Shown piece by piece: positions 26,339-35,486 of a stretch of 56,139 bases of DNA. This DNA comes from an uncultured Planctomycetota bacterium (GTDB lineage Bacteria > Planctomycetota > Phycisphaerae > Phycisphaerales > UBA5793), in assembly GCA_900696685.1 (NCBI GenBank), contig CAADHA010000089.1, forward strand, positions 1 through 56,139, read 5' to 3'. A model generated the notes under the pieces. That model saw only the letters and a program-made list of their open reading frames with translations, ran no database searches and had not been told where the DNA came from. Numbering within the stretch: position 1 is the first letter of the stretch; every line of letters starts with the position of its first letter. The translations under genes and the position numbers were made by a program.

Positions 26339-26962
26339 GTGTCTCGAGTGCCCCAGGTCAAAGTCAGTTCGGCCGGCGGAGCAGCAACTCATCGGCTTTC
26401 GCCGCGCGCCCGTCGCCTGCGGCGTCGCGCCATCCTGCGCAGGACAGTGATTCTCGGTGCGGCAGTTCTCCTCAGTTTCGCCGACCGTTCGGGCTGGCTC
26501 CTTGCCGACCGGCCCGATGCGGACCGGTATCACCTCGTGGACGCCGCGGTCGTGCGCGTCATCGACGGAGATACGCTAGAAGTGGACTTGCCCGACCATA
26601 TCACCGGCGCGGAGACGACCCGGGTGCGGATCATCGGCATCGACTGCCCCGAGGCGGCCCGGGCCGGCTCCTCGCCCCGGCCGGCCGACCCCTTTGCTCG
26701 GGAAGCGACTGCTCTCTCGCGCGACCTGCTGAGCGGCGGCCGGGTCCGCCTGCGCCTCGAGCCTCAGGGCACGCGCGACGCATACGGCCGCCTTCTCGCC
26801 CACGTCGATCTGCCGGACGGAACCGGCCTGGCAGAACGATTGCTCGGCGAAGGGCTGGCCCGGCGCGAGGACCGATGGAACCACTCGATGCTCATGCGCT
26901 ACCGCCAACTCGAGCTCGCAGCCCGCCGCGCCGGGCGCGGCCTCTGGGCGGAGGGGCCGTAG
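26339..26962 (+). CDS. Thermonuclease-family (SNase-like) protein with N-terminal anchor
   Basis: 207 residues. A basic N-terminus (SPRARRLRRRAILRR) and one hydrophobic segment (TVILGAAVLLSFA) suggest membrane anchoring or export. The SNase OB fold follows, with its metal and catalytic residues: VIDGDTLEVDLP (Asp), VRIIGIDCPE (Arg, Asp) and DAYGRLLAHVDL (Arg). RYRQLELAARRAGRGLWAEG is the usual C-terminal helix. It is expected to cleave single-stranded DNA or RNA with calcium. The start is a GTG with no clear ribosome-binding site; a later start would remove the anchor. Confidence 0.85.
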   Translation: MSRVPQVKVSSAGGAATHRLSPRARRLRRRAILRRTVILGAAVLLSFADRSGWLLADRPDADRYHLVDAAVVRVIDGDTLEVDLPDHITGAETTRVRIIGIDCPEAARAGSSPRPADPFAREATALSRDLLSGGRVRLRLEPQGTRDAYGRLLAHVDLPDGTGLAERLLGEGLARREDRWNHSMLMRYRQLELAARRAGRGLWAEGP

Positions 26963-26981
26963 ATCCCGCTCCTCGCGGCGG

Positions 26982-27009
26982 TTCGCATCGCACAACCGCC
27001 GCGATAGGA
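26982..27009 (+). promoter_or_regulatory. Promoter-like element directly before the endonuclease IV gene
   Basis: TTCGCA (26982-26987), 16 bases, then TAGGAT (27004-27009). The -10 ends only six bases before the ATG at 27016, so the transcript would be leaderless or nearly so, which fits the absence of a ribosome-binding site there. Confidence 0.35.
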
Positions 27010-27015
27010 TCGCCC

Positions 27016-27981
27016 ATGCCAATCGACATGCTCGGCAGTCATCTTTCCGTCTCCGGCGGATACATCTGCGCATTGCGAGAGGCAGTACGCCTGGAGATGC
27101 AGACCGTCCAGATCTTCACGAAGAACCAGAGGCAGTGGAAAGCGCCCCCGATGGACCCGGCGGCCGCGGGCGAATGGCTCGCCGAACTTCGCCGCCTCCG
27201 CTGGACGAACACCGTCAGCCACGCAAGTTACCTCATCAACCTCGCGACGCCCGACGATGAGCATTACCGCAGGTCCATTGATGCCATGACGGATGAGATG
27301 GAGCGTGCCGAGGCGCTTGAGATCGCATTCGTCGTGGTTCACCCCGGCTCATCGCTCGACTCGCCGCAGGAGGAGGGCATCAGGCGCCTGGTCGGCGCGA
27401 TCGACGAAGTGAATCGGCGCAGTGCCGGATTCCGCGCCCGGTTGTGCCTGGAGACGACCGTCGGCGGCGGGTCGCAGATCGGAGGCCGTTTCGAGCACCT
27501 CGCCGCCGTGCGACAGGCCGTCGCCGAGGCAGAACGCGTCGGCACGTGCTTTGACACCTGCCACGTCACCGCGGCCGGGTACGACCTGTCCACGCCCGCG
27601 TCGGCTCGGGCGGTTTTCGACGAATTCGATCACGTCGTAGGCCTGGAGCACCTCTGCTGCTTCCACCTCAACGACTCAAAGTTTCCCTGCGGCAGCCACC
27701 GGGACCGCCATGAGCACATCGGCCTGGGCCATGTGGGCCTGGCGTGCTTTCGCCACATCATGACGACCGGCCGCTTCTCCCGCACGCCCAAGATTCTTGA
27801 GACGGAGAAGGCGGAAACAGAAGACGGCACGCCCTGGGATACGATCAATCTGAGAGAACTCCGGCGTCTGGCCGCCGGACGCCGAAATCGAGGAGTGGAT
27901 CGACGCCGCGCCGCGTCCACCGCCGCCCGCTCGCGTCCTCATCCGCAGCTGCCGGCCCGCCGGGCGGGCCGCAAGAAGTGA
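27016..27981 (+). CDS. nfo: Endonuclease IV (AP endonuclease)
   Basis: 321 residues. MLGSHLSVSGG, VQIFTKNQRQW, SHASYLINLA, FVVVHPGSS, CLETTVGGGSQIGGRF, GTCFDTCHVTAAGYDL, FHLNDSKFPCGSHRDRHEHI and ILETEKAE are the zinc-ligand blocks of the three-zinc TIM-barrel AP endonuclease family. The enzyme cuts the backbone 5' to abasic sites in base-excision repair. Family members end near the TINLRELRRL segment at about residue 286. Here some 35 residues of Arg/Ala-rich tail follow, and the +1 frame of the same DNA reads as more normal protein, so the end may reflect an old frameshift. The stop overlaps a GTG of the TPR gene frame (GTGA). Confidence 0.93.
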   Translation: MPIDMLGSHLSVSGGYICALREAVRLEMQTVQIFTKNQRQWKAPPMDPAAAGEWLAELRRLRWTNTVSHASYLINLATPDDEHYRRSIDAMTDEMERAEALEIAFVVVHPGSSLDSPQEEGIRRLVGAIDEVNRRSAGFRARLCLETTVGGGSQIGGRFEHLAAVRQAVAEAERVGTCFDTCHVTAAGYDLSTPASARAVFDEFDHVVGLEHLCCFHLNDSKFPCGSHRDRHEHIGLGHVGLACFRHIMTTGRFSRTPKILETEKAETEDGTPWDTINLRELRRLAAGRRNRGVDRRRAASTAARSRPHPQLPARRAGRKK

Positions 27982-28004
27982 AGCCTCCGGAGAATGAACC
28001 AACC

Positions 28005-29030
28005 ATGCCTATCCCGCGCCGATCCATTCTCCGCCGTCTCAGGCTCCATCTGCCGGCCACTTCACTCGCCCTGCTGACCGCATGCGGGTCGATGCAGGAC
28101 CGGGGTCGCAATGGGCCTGTCAATCCCGTCACCGCGGGCAGCATGGAAGAAGCACAGCGCTTTCTCGACGCAGCGGAGCAGGCGCTCAACACAGGGGACA
28201 AGGACGCGGCGCTGGCCGCCTTCGCCGCCGCCATAGAGGAGAATCCCCGCATCGTCCGCGCCCACATGGGCATGACGGAGATCTACAAGGAGCGAAAGCA
28301 GTGGCCCGAGGCGGAGGTTTCTTCGCGCCGCTGGGTCGAAATCGAACCCCGCAACTACGAGGCCCGGTACACGCACGGCTATGTCCTGCACCAACTCAAC
28401 CGCCTCGTGGAGGCGATCCGCGAATACCGCCAGGCGCTCATCATCCAGCCCAACAGCCCGGAAGCGAACCTCAACATCGGCACAGCCTACCTGCAACTGG
28501 GCCAGGCGGTCGAAGCCCTGCCATTCGCCGAGCGCGCGGCGCAACTGCATCCCAACCATGGGCCGAGCCGCGCCAACCTCGGCGTCATCTACGCAGCCGT
28601 CGGAAACCATGAGAAAGCGGTGGTCAACTACCAGACGGCGTTGGAACTCATGGAGCCTTCAGCCGAGCTTACTCTGAATCTCGTCGAGAGCCTGCGGCAC
28701 CTTCAGCGCTACCCCGAAATGATCAACGCCGTCGAGGCGCTGATCCGCATGGCTCCCTCGCCGGACGCCTACGAGCGTCTCGGCTACGCCGCGTTCAAGC
28801 TGCGCGACTACGACCGGTCGGAATCGGCTTACCGCTCGGCGTTGCGGCTGGACCAGAACTATTACCCGGCGATGAACGGGCTGGCGGTCAACCTGCTCAA
28901 CGACTACATCCGTTCGGAGCGGACCGATGCAGCCGCGCGCCAGGAGGCGCTGGACCTTCTGCGCCGTTCGCTCCAGGTTGCGCGGAACCAGCCGCGGATC
29001 GTCGAACTCCTGAGCCGCTATGGACAGTGA
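28005..29030 (+). CDS. TPR-repeat lipoprotein
   Basis: 341 residues. The lipobox LLTAC after a basic, hydrophobic leader predicts an acylated Cys near residue 25. About eight tetratricopeptide-like units follow (for example ALNTGDKDAALAAFAAAIEE, ANLNIGTAYLQLGQAVEALP, RANLGVIYAAVGNHEKAVVN, AYERLGYAAFKLRDYDRSES). TPR proteins act as scaffolds for protein contacts, here at the inner or outer membrane facing the periplasm. The ATG at 28005 is chosen for the signal sequence and GGAG upstream; a GTG at 27978 overlapping the nfo stop is the alternative. Partner unknown. Confidence 0.85.
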   Translation: MPIPRRSILRRLRLHLPATSLALLTACGSMQDRGRNGPVNPVTAGSMEEAQRFLDAAEQALNTGDKDAALAAFAAAIEENPRIVRAHMGMTEIYKERKQWPEAEVSSRRWVEIEPRNYEARYTHGYVLHQLNRLVEAIREYRQALIIQPNSPEANLNIGTAYLQLGQAVEALPFAERAAQLHPNHGPSRANLGVIYAAVGNHEKAVVNYQTALELMEPSAELTLNLVESLRHLQRYPEMINAVEALIRMAPSPDAYERLGYAAFKLRDYDRSESAYRSALRLDQNYYPAMNGLAVNLLNDYIRSERTDAAARQEALDLLRRSLQVARNQPRIVELLSRYGQ

Positions 29031-29149
29031 TGGCGGCGCCACTTCGCCCGGCGGCAGATGCCTCGGCGATGGACCCCGACTCCGGGGCGAAGGTCCGCAG
29101 CCGCTCGCGCTCGGCCGCATCGCACTACGATTGCCGGGAGCGTGCGCCG

Positions 29150-29641
29150 ATGCCGAACGACCGTATCGACATTCGACTGATCGAAGGGTCGGTGTCCTGG
29201 GAACCTCCACCGCTCATCGAGGAGGGCGGCGGCGAGTGCGCCTTCCTCGGCCGGTCGCGAGCCGAAGTGCATGAACGACACGGCCGGCTGATCCTGCTGC
29301 GCTACACGGCATACGAGAGCATGGCCTGCCGAGTTCTCGAGGGCCTCGCCCGCCGCGCCATCGATGAGTACGGCGCCCTGTTCGTGCGCATCCTGCACGC
29401 GCTGGGCGACGTGCCCGTCGGCGAGGCGAGCGTGCTCGTCCAGACCGTCTGCCCCCATCGCGCCGAGGCATTCGACGCCTGCCGGATGCTCATCGACCGC
29501 CTCAAGGCTCAGGCCCCGATCTGGAAGAGCGAGGCGTGGGCGGACGGCACAACGTGGTCCCGCGGCCAGGCGATCAACCCAGACATCTTCGCCGATCACG
29601 ACGACGATGACACGGAAGGCGTGGAGGACGTTCAGCCGTGA
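29150..29641 (+). CDS. moaE: Molybdopterin synthase catalytic subunit (MoaE)
   Basis: 163 residues. ECAFLGRSRAEVHERHGR, LRYTAYESMACRVLEGLA, VGEASVLVQTVCPHRAEAF and CRMLIDRLKAQAPIWKSEAW match MoaE, including the two catalytic-region lysines (RLK and PIWK) and the conserved His-Arg pair. MoaE with thiocarboxylated MoaD turns precursor Z into molybdopterin. The ATG at 29150 has GGGAG upstream; the frame is open further upstream but without homology. No moaD or other moa gene is nearby. The tail is acidic (HDDDDTEGVED). The stop overlaps the next GTG (GTGA). Confidence 0.85.
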   Translation: MPNDRIDIRLIEGSVSWEPPPLIEEGGGECAFLGRSRAEVHERHGRLILLRYTAYESMACRVLEGLARRAIDEYGALFVRILHALGDVPVGEASVLVQTVCPHRAEAFDACRMLIDRLKAQAPIWKSEAWADGTTWSRGQAINPDIFADHDDDDTEGVEDVQP

Positions 29642-30272
29642 GAATCACCTGGTTGCTCGCCTTCCTCAACGGCCTGTACTTCCTGCTGCTGGGGCTTTGG
29701 ATCGGGTCGCTGGTGCTGAGCGCCGCATCCGCCGCGGTCGTCTTCCCCCTGATGCGGGCTCTGGGCCCGTCTCTGCCAAAGTTCGCCCCGCTGCCTGACG
29801 GGCACGCGACGCTCCTCGCCGGCCGCCTCATGGCGACGGTCTTCTTCATGCAGGACCTCATCGAACTCCTCGCCTGCGCCGGAGTCGTTGCGATTCTGTT
29901 CATGCACCTGGCGGTTTTCCGTATGCCGGCGAGAAGCCCCTCCAACGTGCTGCGCCTCCTCGCCGCAGCCGTGCTCCTCGCGAGTGTCTCGTACGAAGTA
30001 TTCGTTCTGGCGCCGCGCATGAATGACCATCTCCGGCACTACTGGAGCGCGGCGGAGGCTGGCGAGACCGACCGCGCCCAGGCGGAGCGAACCGCGTTCC
30101 TCGCCGACCATCCGCAGGCAACCCGGATGATGCTCATCACGTTGGGCGCACTGGTGGTGATGATCTTCGCTTCGGCGGCGGCGCTGTCGGCGCCCGCGCC
30201 GGAGGTGCAGCAGCAGCCGAAGCGCGGCGTGGAACTTGAGGAACCTGAACTCCTGCGCAGGATGGGCCGCTG

Positions 30273-30273
<1 letters not shown>
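29638..30273 (+). CDS. DUF4149-like integral membrane protein
   Basis: 211 residues with about four membrane helices (LAFLNGLYFLLLGLWIGSLV, FFMQDLIELLACAGVVAILF, LRLLAAAVLLASVSYEVFVL, MMLITLGALVVMIFASAAAL). The layout, with Arg-Met in the loop after helix three and the Pro/Gln-rich tail, resembles DUF4149 (TMEM205-like) proteins of unknown role. The GTG start overlaps the moaE stop and its own stop overlaps the endonuclease III ATG (TGATG), so it is translated within this operon. Confidence 0.7.
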
Positions 30274-31013
<740 letters not shown>

Positions 31014-31021
31014 AATCCCCC

Positions 31022-32383
31022 ATGTCCGACCTGTGGCAAGAGCGGCGGGCCGAAGCGCATCGCAAAGTCGAGCCGCTCGCCGTGCGGATGCGGCCGCGCA
31101 CGCTCGACGAGTTCGTCGGTCAGCAGCACTTTCTCGGGCCGGGCAAACTCCTGCGGCGGATGCTCGACGCCGACCGCCTCACGTCGCTGATCCTCTGCGG
31201 TCCGCCGGGCACGGGCAAGACGACGCTCGCGGAGGTTCTGGCGAAATCCACGCGCAGCCGCTTCGAGCGCGGCAACGCGGCGATGGTGGGCGTCAAGGAC
31301 GTCCGCCGCATCATCGACGAGGCCAGCCGCGCCATCGAACTCTCCGGCCAGCGCACCGTCTTCTTTCTCGACGAGATCCACCGCTTCAACCGCGCGCAGC
31401 AGGATGTGCTGCTGGGCGACGTGGAGCGCGGCACGATCATCCTCATCGGCGCCACGACGGAGAATCCCTACTTCGCCGTCAACTCCGCCCTGGTCAGCCG
31501 CAGCACGATCTTCCGCTTTGAGCCGCTGTCCGTTGAAGAGGTGGAATCCGTCGTCCGCCGCGCGATGGCGGATGCGGAGCGAGGCTACGGCCGGCTCGAT
31601 CTGCGCGTGAGCGATGAAGCGATCCGCCACTGGGCCGTGATGAGCGACGGCGACGCGCGGCGCGCGCTGAGCGCGCTGGAAGTGGCTGTCCTCTCGACTT
31701 CCAGTCCGTGCGATCGCCAAGCCGCGAGCGGCCCGGTCGTGATTGACCTCAGGATCGCCGAGGAGTCGATCCAGCGCAAAGCGATCGTCTACGACGGCAC
31801 AGGCGATGAGCACTACGACGTCATCAGCGCGTTCATCAAGTCGATGCGCGGCAGCGACCCCGACGCGGCGGTATACTGGCTGGCGCGCATGGTCGTGGCC
31901 GGTGAGGACCCGCTCTTCATCGCGCGGCGGATCGCGATCCTGGCAAGCGAGGACATCGGCAACGCCGACCCGCGAGCGATCGCAGTCGCCGCCGCCGCGT
32001 ACCAGATCGTCGAGCGCATCGGCTGGCCTGAGGCGCAACTGACGCTGGCCCAGGCCGCGATCTATATGGCCGTCGCGCCCAAGAGCAACGCCTCGGCCAT
32101 GGCGATCTGGAACGCGTGCGAGGACGTGCGCAACGGGCGGACCATCGAAGTACCCGCGTCATTGCGGGACACGCATTACAAAGGCGCGGCGACGCTCGGC
32201 CATGGCGAGGGCTATGCCTACGCGCACGATCACGAGGGCGGCGTCGTGGCCGGCCAGAACCTCGGCGTGGACAAGGTCTACTACGCGCCGACGCTCAGCG
32301 GCCTGGAGTCCCGAATCGCCGAACGTCTCGCGGAACTCCGCCGCATCCACGCGGCCGGCGAGCCGAAGCTGCGCGATCGCTGA
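31022..32383 (+). CDS. rarA: Replication-associated recombination protein A (RarA/MgsA AAA+ ATPase)
   Basis: 453 residues. PLAVRMRPRTLDEFVGQQHF and the Walker A LCGPPGTGKTTLAEVLA are followed by Walker B FFLDEIHRFN, sensor region LIGATTENPYFAVNSALVSR and the C-terminal tetramerisation part (ASEDIGNADPRAIAVAAAAY, LTLAQAAIYMAVAPKSNA, HYKGAATLGHGEGY). It acts at stalled replication forks. The ATG at 31022 lies just after the nth stop, with TAGAAT overlapping that stop. The stop abuts the convergent GGDEF gene with no intergenic base. Confidence 0.96.
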   Translation: MSDLWQERRAEAHRKVEPLAVRMRPRTLDEFVGQQHFLGPGKLLRRMLDADRLTSLILCGPPGTGKTTLAEVLAKSTRSRFERGNAAMVGVKDVRRIIDEASRAIELSGQRTVFFLDEIHRFNRAQQDVLLGDVERGTIILIGATTENPYFAVNSALVSRSTIFRFEPLSVEEVESVVRRAMADAERGYGRLDLRVSDEAIRHWAVMSDGDARRALSALEVAVLSTSSPCDRQAASGPVVIDLRIAEESIQRKAIVYDGTGDEHYDVISAFIKSMRGSDPDAAVYWLARMVVAGEDPLFIARRIAILASEDIGNADPRAIAVAAAAYQIVERIGWPEAQLTLAQAAIYMAVAPKSNASAMAIWNACEDVRNGRTIEVPASLRDTHYKGAATLGHGEGYAYAHDHEGGVVAGQNLGVDKVYYAPTLSGLESRIAERLAELRRIHAAGEPKLRDR

Positions 32384-33334
32384 TCACGCGGTGCGCATCG
32401 CGGCCGGAGGGGCGCCCAGCGCCATCTCCCCCTTCGCCAGGACGACGTGGTTGCGACCCGTGCGCTTGGCCTCGTAGAGCGCCGTGTCCGTGGAGTTGAG
32501 CAGCGCCTCGGGTGACTTGATCGCCACCAGCGAAAGACTCGACACGCCGAATGAAGCGGTCACAGTTATGTCTTCGTGCTCGTGCCAGACCGCCCCTTCG
32601 ATGCGGGCGCGGAATCGCTCGGCGACCTTCACCGCCTCGCGGCAGTCCGATTCGCAGAGGATGACGGCGAACTCCTCGCCTCCGTAGCGGCAGGAGATGT
32701 CCTCGGAACGCGCCACGTCCTCGAGCACTCTCGCCACTTCCTGCAGCACGTGGTCGCCGAACGGATGGCCGTAGGAATCGTTGAGTTCCTTGAAGTGGTC
32801 GATGTCGGCCATGACCAGTGAGAGGTGCCGCCCGTGCCTCCGCGCCGCATCCACGCACTCGCGCAGCCGCACGTCCAGGTGCGCCCGGTTCCACAGGCCA
32901 GTCAGCCCGTCAAGATGCGCCCGCTGCGCCAGCATCCGCATGAGGCGCCGCGTGCGCAGCGCCGAGCGGACGCGGGCGCGGAGTTCGGCCATGTCGAAGG
33001 GCTTGGTCACATAATCCACGGCGCCCAGGTCAAAGCCCCGGACCTTGTCCCCGCTCGCCACCGACCCCGAGACGAAAATCACCGGGAGGTCATGCGTAAG
33101 CGGGTCGTTCTTGAGCTCGGCGAGCACGTCAAAGCCCGAGCAGTCGGGCAGGTCGATGTCGAGAAGGATGAGGTCGGGCTTGACCTCGCGCGTGATGCGC
33201 AGCCCCTCCGCGCCCGTTGACGCCGTGAGGATGTCGAGATTCTGGTCCCGCAGCCTGATCTTCAGGAGCCGGTGGATGTCCACCGAGTCATCCACGATGA
33301 GCACACGCGATCGGTCAGGGGTGCTGGCGGTCAT
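32384..33334 (-). CDS. Response regulator with GGDEF diguanylate cyclase domain
   Basis: 316 residues. A receiver domain (about 10-125: VLIVDDSVDIHRLL, LILLDIDLPD with the phospho-Asp, YVTKPFD with the Lys) is followed by a GGDEF domain (about 140-305: HLDGLTGLWNRAHL, ADIDHFKELNDSYGH, CRYGGEEFAVIL). The active-site motif is GGEEF, functional in known cyclases. RSED five residues before it matches the RxxD inhibitory site, so cyclic-di-GMP feedback is expected. It makes cyclic di-GMP on phosphorylation. The HPt protein gene lies just upstream on the same strand, 38 bases away, a likely phosphorelay partner. Confidence 0.95.
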   Translation of the reverse strand: MTASTPDRSRVLIVDDSVDIHRLLKIRLRDQNLDILTASTGAEGLRITREVKPDLILLDIDLPDCSGFDVLAELKNDPLTHDLPVIFVSGSVASGDKVRGFDLGAVDYVTKPFDMAELRARVRSALRTRRLMRMLAQRAHLDGLTGLWNRAHLDVRLRECVDAARRHGRHLSLVMADIDHFKELNDSYGHPFGDHVLQEVARVLEDVARSEDISCRYGGEEFAVILCESDCREAVKVAERFRARIEGAVWHEHEDITVTASFGVSSLSLVAIKSPEALLNSTDTALYEAKRTGRNHVVLAKGEMALGAPPAAMRTA

Positions 33335-33372
33335 GTCCGTTGTATTCCGGTGCGGCGTCGAGATTGAAGGGT

Positions 33373-33693
33373 TCAGGTTGAGGCGGCGCGTCGGCAGAGG
33401 TCGGCGAGTTCATCCACACAGCGGCGGATCTGCTCGAGTGCAGCGCCGGCCTTGACCGCCGCCTCGACTTTCGCCGCACAGTCTCCAATCAACGGGAATC
33501 CATACCCGCCGCTCGCCCCCTTCAACTGGTGCGCCACTCGCTGCACCTGGTCAAGCGCGTTGGACTCAAGGCCCGTGCGCAGCACCTCCACGCGCTCGGG
33601 CAGTTCGTTCACGAACAACTCGACGAGGTCCTGCATGTCCGGATCGTCGGCAAACTCGCTGAGCAGGTTCTCGCCTGGCTTCTTGCCGCTCAT
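33373..33693 (-). CDS. Histidine-containing phosphotransfer (HPt) protein
   Basis: 106 residues, a single four-helix HPt domain. VAHQLKGASGGYGF carries the phospho-accepting His (about residue 55) and the Lys-Gly that follow it in this family. It passes phosphate between a hybrid kinase and a response regulator; the receiver-GGDEF gene 38 bases downstream is the natural candidate. The ATG at 33693 is preceded by GGGGGAT; a GTG at 33705 is the alternative. No hybrid kinase is adjacent. Confidence 0.88.
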   Translation of the reverse strand: MSGKKPGENLLSEFADDPDMQDLVELFVNELPERVEVLRTGLESNALDQVQRVAHQLKGASGGYGFPLIGDCAAKVEAAVKAGAALEQIRRCVDELADLCRRAAST

Positions 33694-33899
33694 GGCATCC
33701 CCCACGCGCAGAGGTTGATCGAACGCCCTCAGGTCGGGGCGGCTGCGAAGTCCATCGGCCGGATCAGGCCGCCTGTTTCGTTTCCGGCAGGAAGTAACTC
33801 AGACAGGACGAGGCGGAAGCGACACAACTCAGCCACCCCGGCGATCCGGCAGCCGATCGTGCTCCCTCCACTCACCCATGTCCGGATAAACCACGCGGC

Positions 33900-35447
33900 T
33901 CAGTCCGCGGCTCTCGTGCATGCAAACTCATCGCGCAAGGCAGGATAGAGGGCGCGATAGCGGGCGCGCAGATCGGGGTAAACCTCGGCGGCCGCCCCGG
34001 GTTCCGTGCGCTGCACTCCCGTCCGGACCATCCGGCTTGCCGACCGCACATCCCTGAAGACGCCGCTTGCTGCGCCGGCGAGCAGGGCGGCGCCCATCGC
34101 GGCTCCGTGGGGCGAGTCGCACGCCGTTACCGCCTCGCCGAAGATGTCCGCCATCATCTGGCGCCACACGGCGCTTCGCGCCCCGCCTCCGGAGACACGG
34201 ATCTCGCGCGCCCGGACGCCCGACTCGCGCAGCAGATCCAGGCCGTCGCACAGTCCGAACGTGATTCCCTCCAGCACCGCCCGCGCCAGGTGCGGCCGGC
34301 GATGCTCCAGCGACAGCCCGAAGAACACGCCGCGCGCGTTCGGATCATTGTGCGGCGTGCGCTCGCCCGTCAGGTACGGCAGGAAGACCAGGCCGCCGGC
34401 GCCCGGCGCGATTCGGCCCGCCTCGTTGGTCAGGATTTCATACGGATCGCGCCCGAGGTAGCAGGCGTGCTCGTTGAACTCATCGCCGAGCAGGTCGCGC
34501 AGCCAGCGCAGGCTCCCGCCGGCACTGAGCATCACCCCCATCAGGTGCCACATGCCCGGCACGGCGTGGCAGAAGCAGTGCAGCCGGCCTTGCGGCTCGG
34601 GGCGATAGGTGTGCATCGGCGCGAAGACCACGCCCGACGTGCCGATCGTGACGCATACCGTCCCCTCGTCCACGATGCCCGAGCCGACGGCCTGGGCCGC
34701 CTGGTCGCCGGCGCCGGCGGCGATCGGCGTGCCTTCGAGCAGGCCGAGTTCGCGCGCCGCCGCCGCGCCCAGCCGCGTCGAGGCCGCGTCGCTCTCCGTC
34801 ACCGGTGCAAGCCAGGCGCGCGGGATGTCCAGCGCTTCGAGCATCGCGCCCGACCAGTCGCGCTGGGCCACGTCCAGCAGCAGCGTACCCGAGGCGTCGG
34901 ACGCGTCCGTGAAGCGTTCTCCGCTCAGGCGAAAGCGGATGTAGTCCTTGGGAAGCAGGATCGACTCGATCCGCGCATACGCGTCGGCCTCGTGCTCGCG
35001 CATCCAGAGAATCTTCGGCGCGGTGAAGCCGGTGAGGGCGATGTTGCCCGTGAGTTGAATGAGGCGCTCGGCGCCGACGGCGCGCGTGATCTCTTCGCAC
35101 TGGTCGGCCGTGCGCTGATCGTTCCAGAGAATTGCGGGGCGGATGACGCCGCCCGCAGTGTCGAGCGCAACAAGGCCGTGCATCTGCCCGCTCAGGCCGA
35201 TGCCGGCGACGCGGCCGGCTTCGATGCGCTCCGCCTCCATGACCGCGCGCACTGCCGCCGCCACCGCGCGCCACCAGTCCTCCGGGTCCTGCTCGCACCA
35301 GTTCGGCCGGGGCATGTGCAGGGGGTATTCGACCAGCCGGTGCGCGATGGCGTTGGCATCGCGCCCGTCCACCAGCACGACTTTGGCGCCTGTCGTGCCG
35401 ATGTCAATGCCGAGAAGAAGAGGAGATGCGCTCATGCGGCGCGTCAT
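33900..35447 (-). CDS. xylB: Xylulokinase
   Basis: 515 residues of the FGGY sugar-kinase family. LGIDIGTTGAKVVLVDGRDA (phosphate loop), IGLSGQMHGLVALD (the Met-His-Gly motif typical of xylulokinase), AGAGDQAAQAVGSG and VTIGTSGVVFAP are present. It phosphorylates D-xylulose for the pentose phosphate route. An alternative ATG four codons in (35435) is equally plausible. The xylose-isomerase-like gene ends 39 bases upstream and the two are probably co-transcribed. Confidence 0.93.
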   Translation of the reverse strand: MTRRMSASPLLLGIDIGTTGAKVVLVDGRDANAIAHRLVEYPLHMPRPNWCEQDPEDWWRAVAAAVRAVMEAERIEAGRVAGIGLSGQMHGLVALDTAGGVIRPAILWNDQRTADQCEEITRAVGAERLIQLTGNIALTGFTAPKILWMREHEADAYARIESILLPKDYIRFRLSGERFTDASDASGTLLLDVAQRDWSGAMLEALDIPRAWLAPVTESDAASTRLGAAAARELGLLEGTPIAAGAGDQAAQAVGSGIVDEGTVCVTIGTSGVVFAPMHTYRPEPQGRLHCFCHAVPGMWHLMGVMLSAGGSLRWLRDLLGDEFNEHACYLGRDPYEILTNEAGRIAPGAGGLVFLPYLTGERTPHNDPNARGVFFGLSLEHRRPHLARAVLEGITFGLCDGLDLLRESGVRAREIRVSGGGARSAVWRQMMADIFGEAVTACDSPHGAAMGAALLAGAASGVFRDVRSASRMVRTGVQRTEPGAAAEVYPDLRARYRALYPALRDEFACTRAAD

Positions 35448-35486
35448 GGTAGGGCGCGGGCGACTCTCGTACCGCTCGTCATTCTG

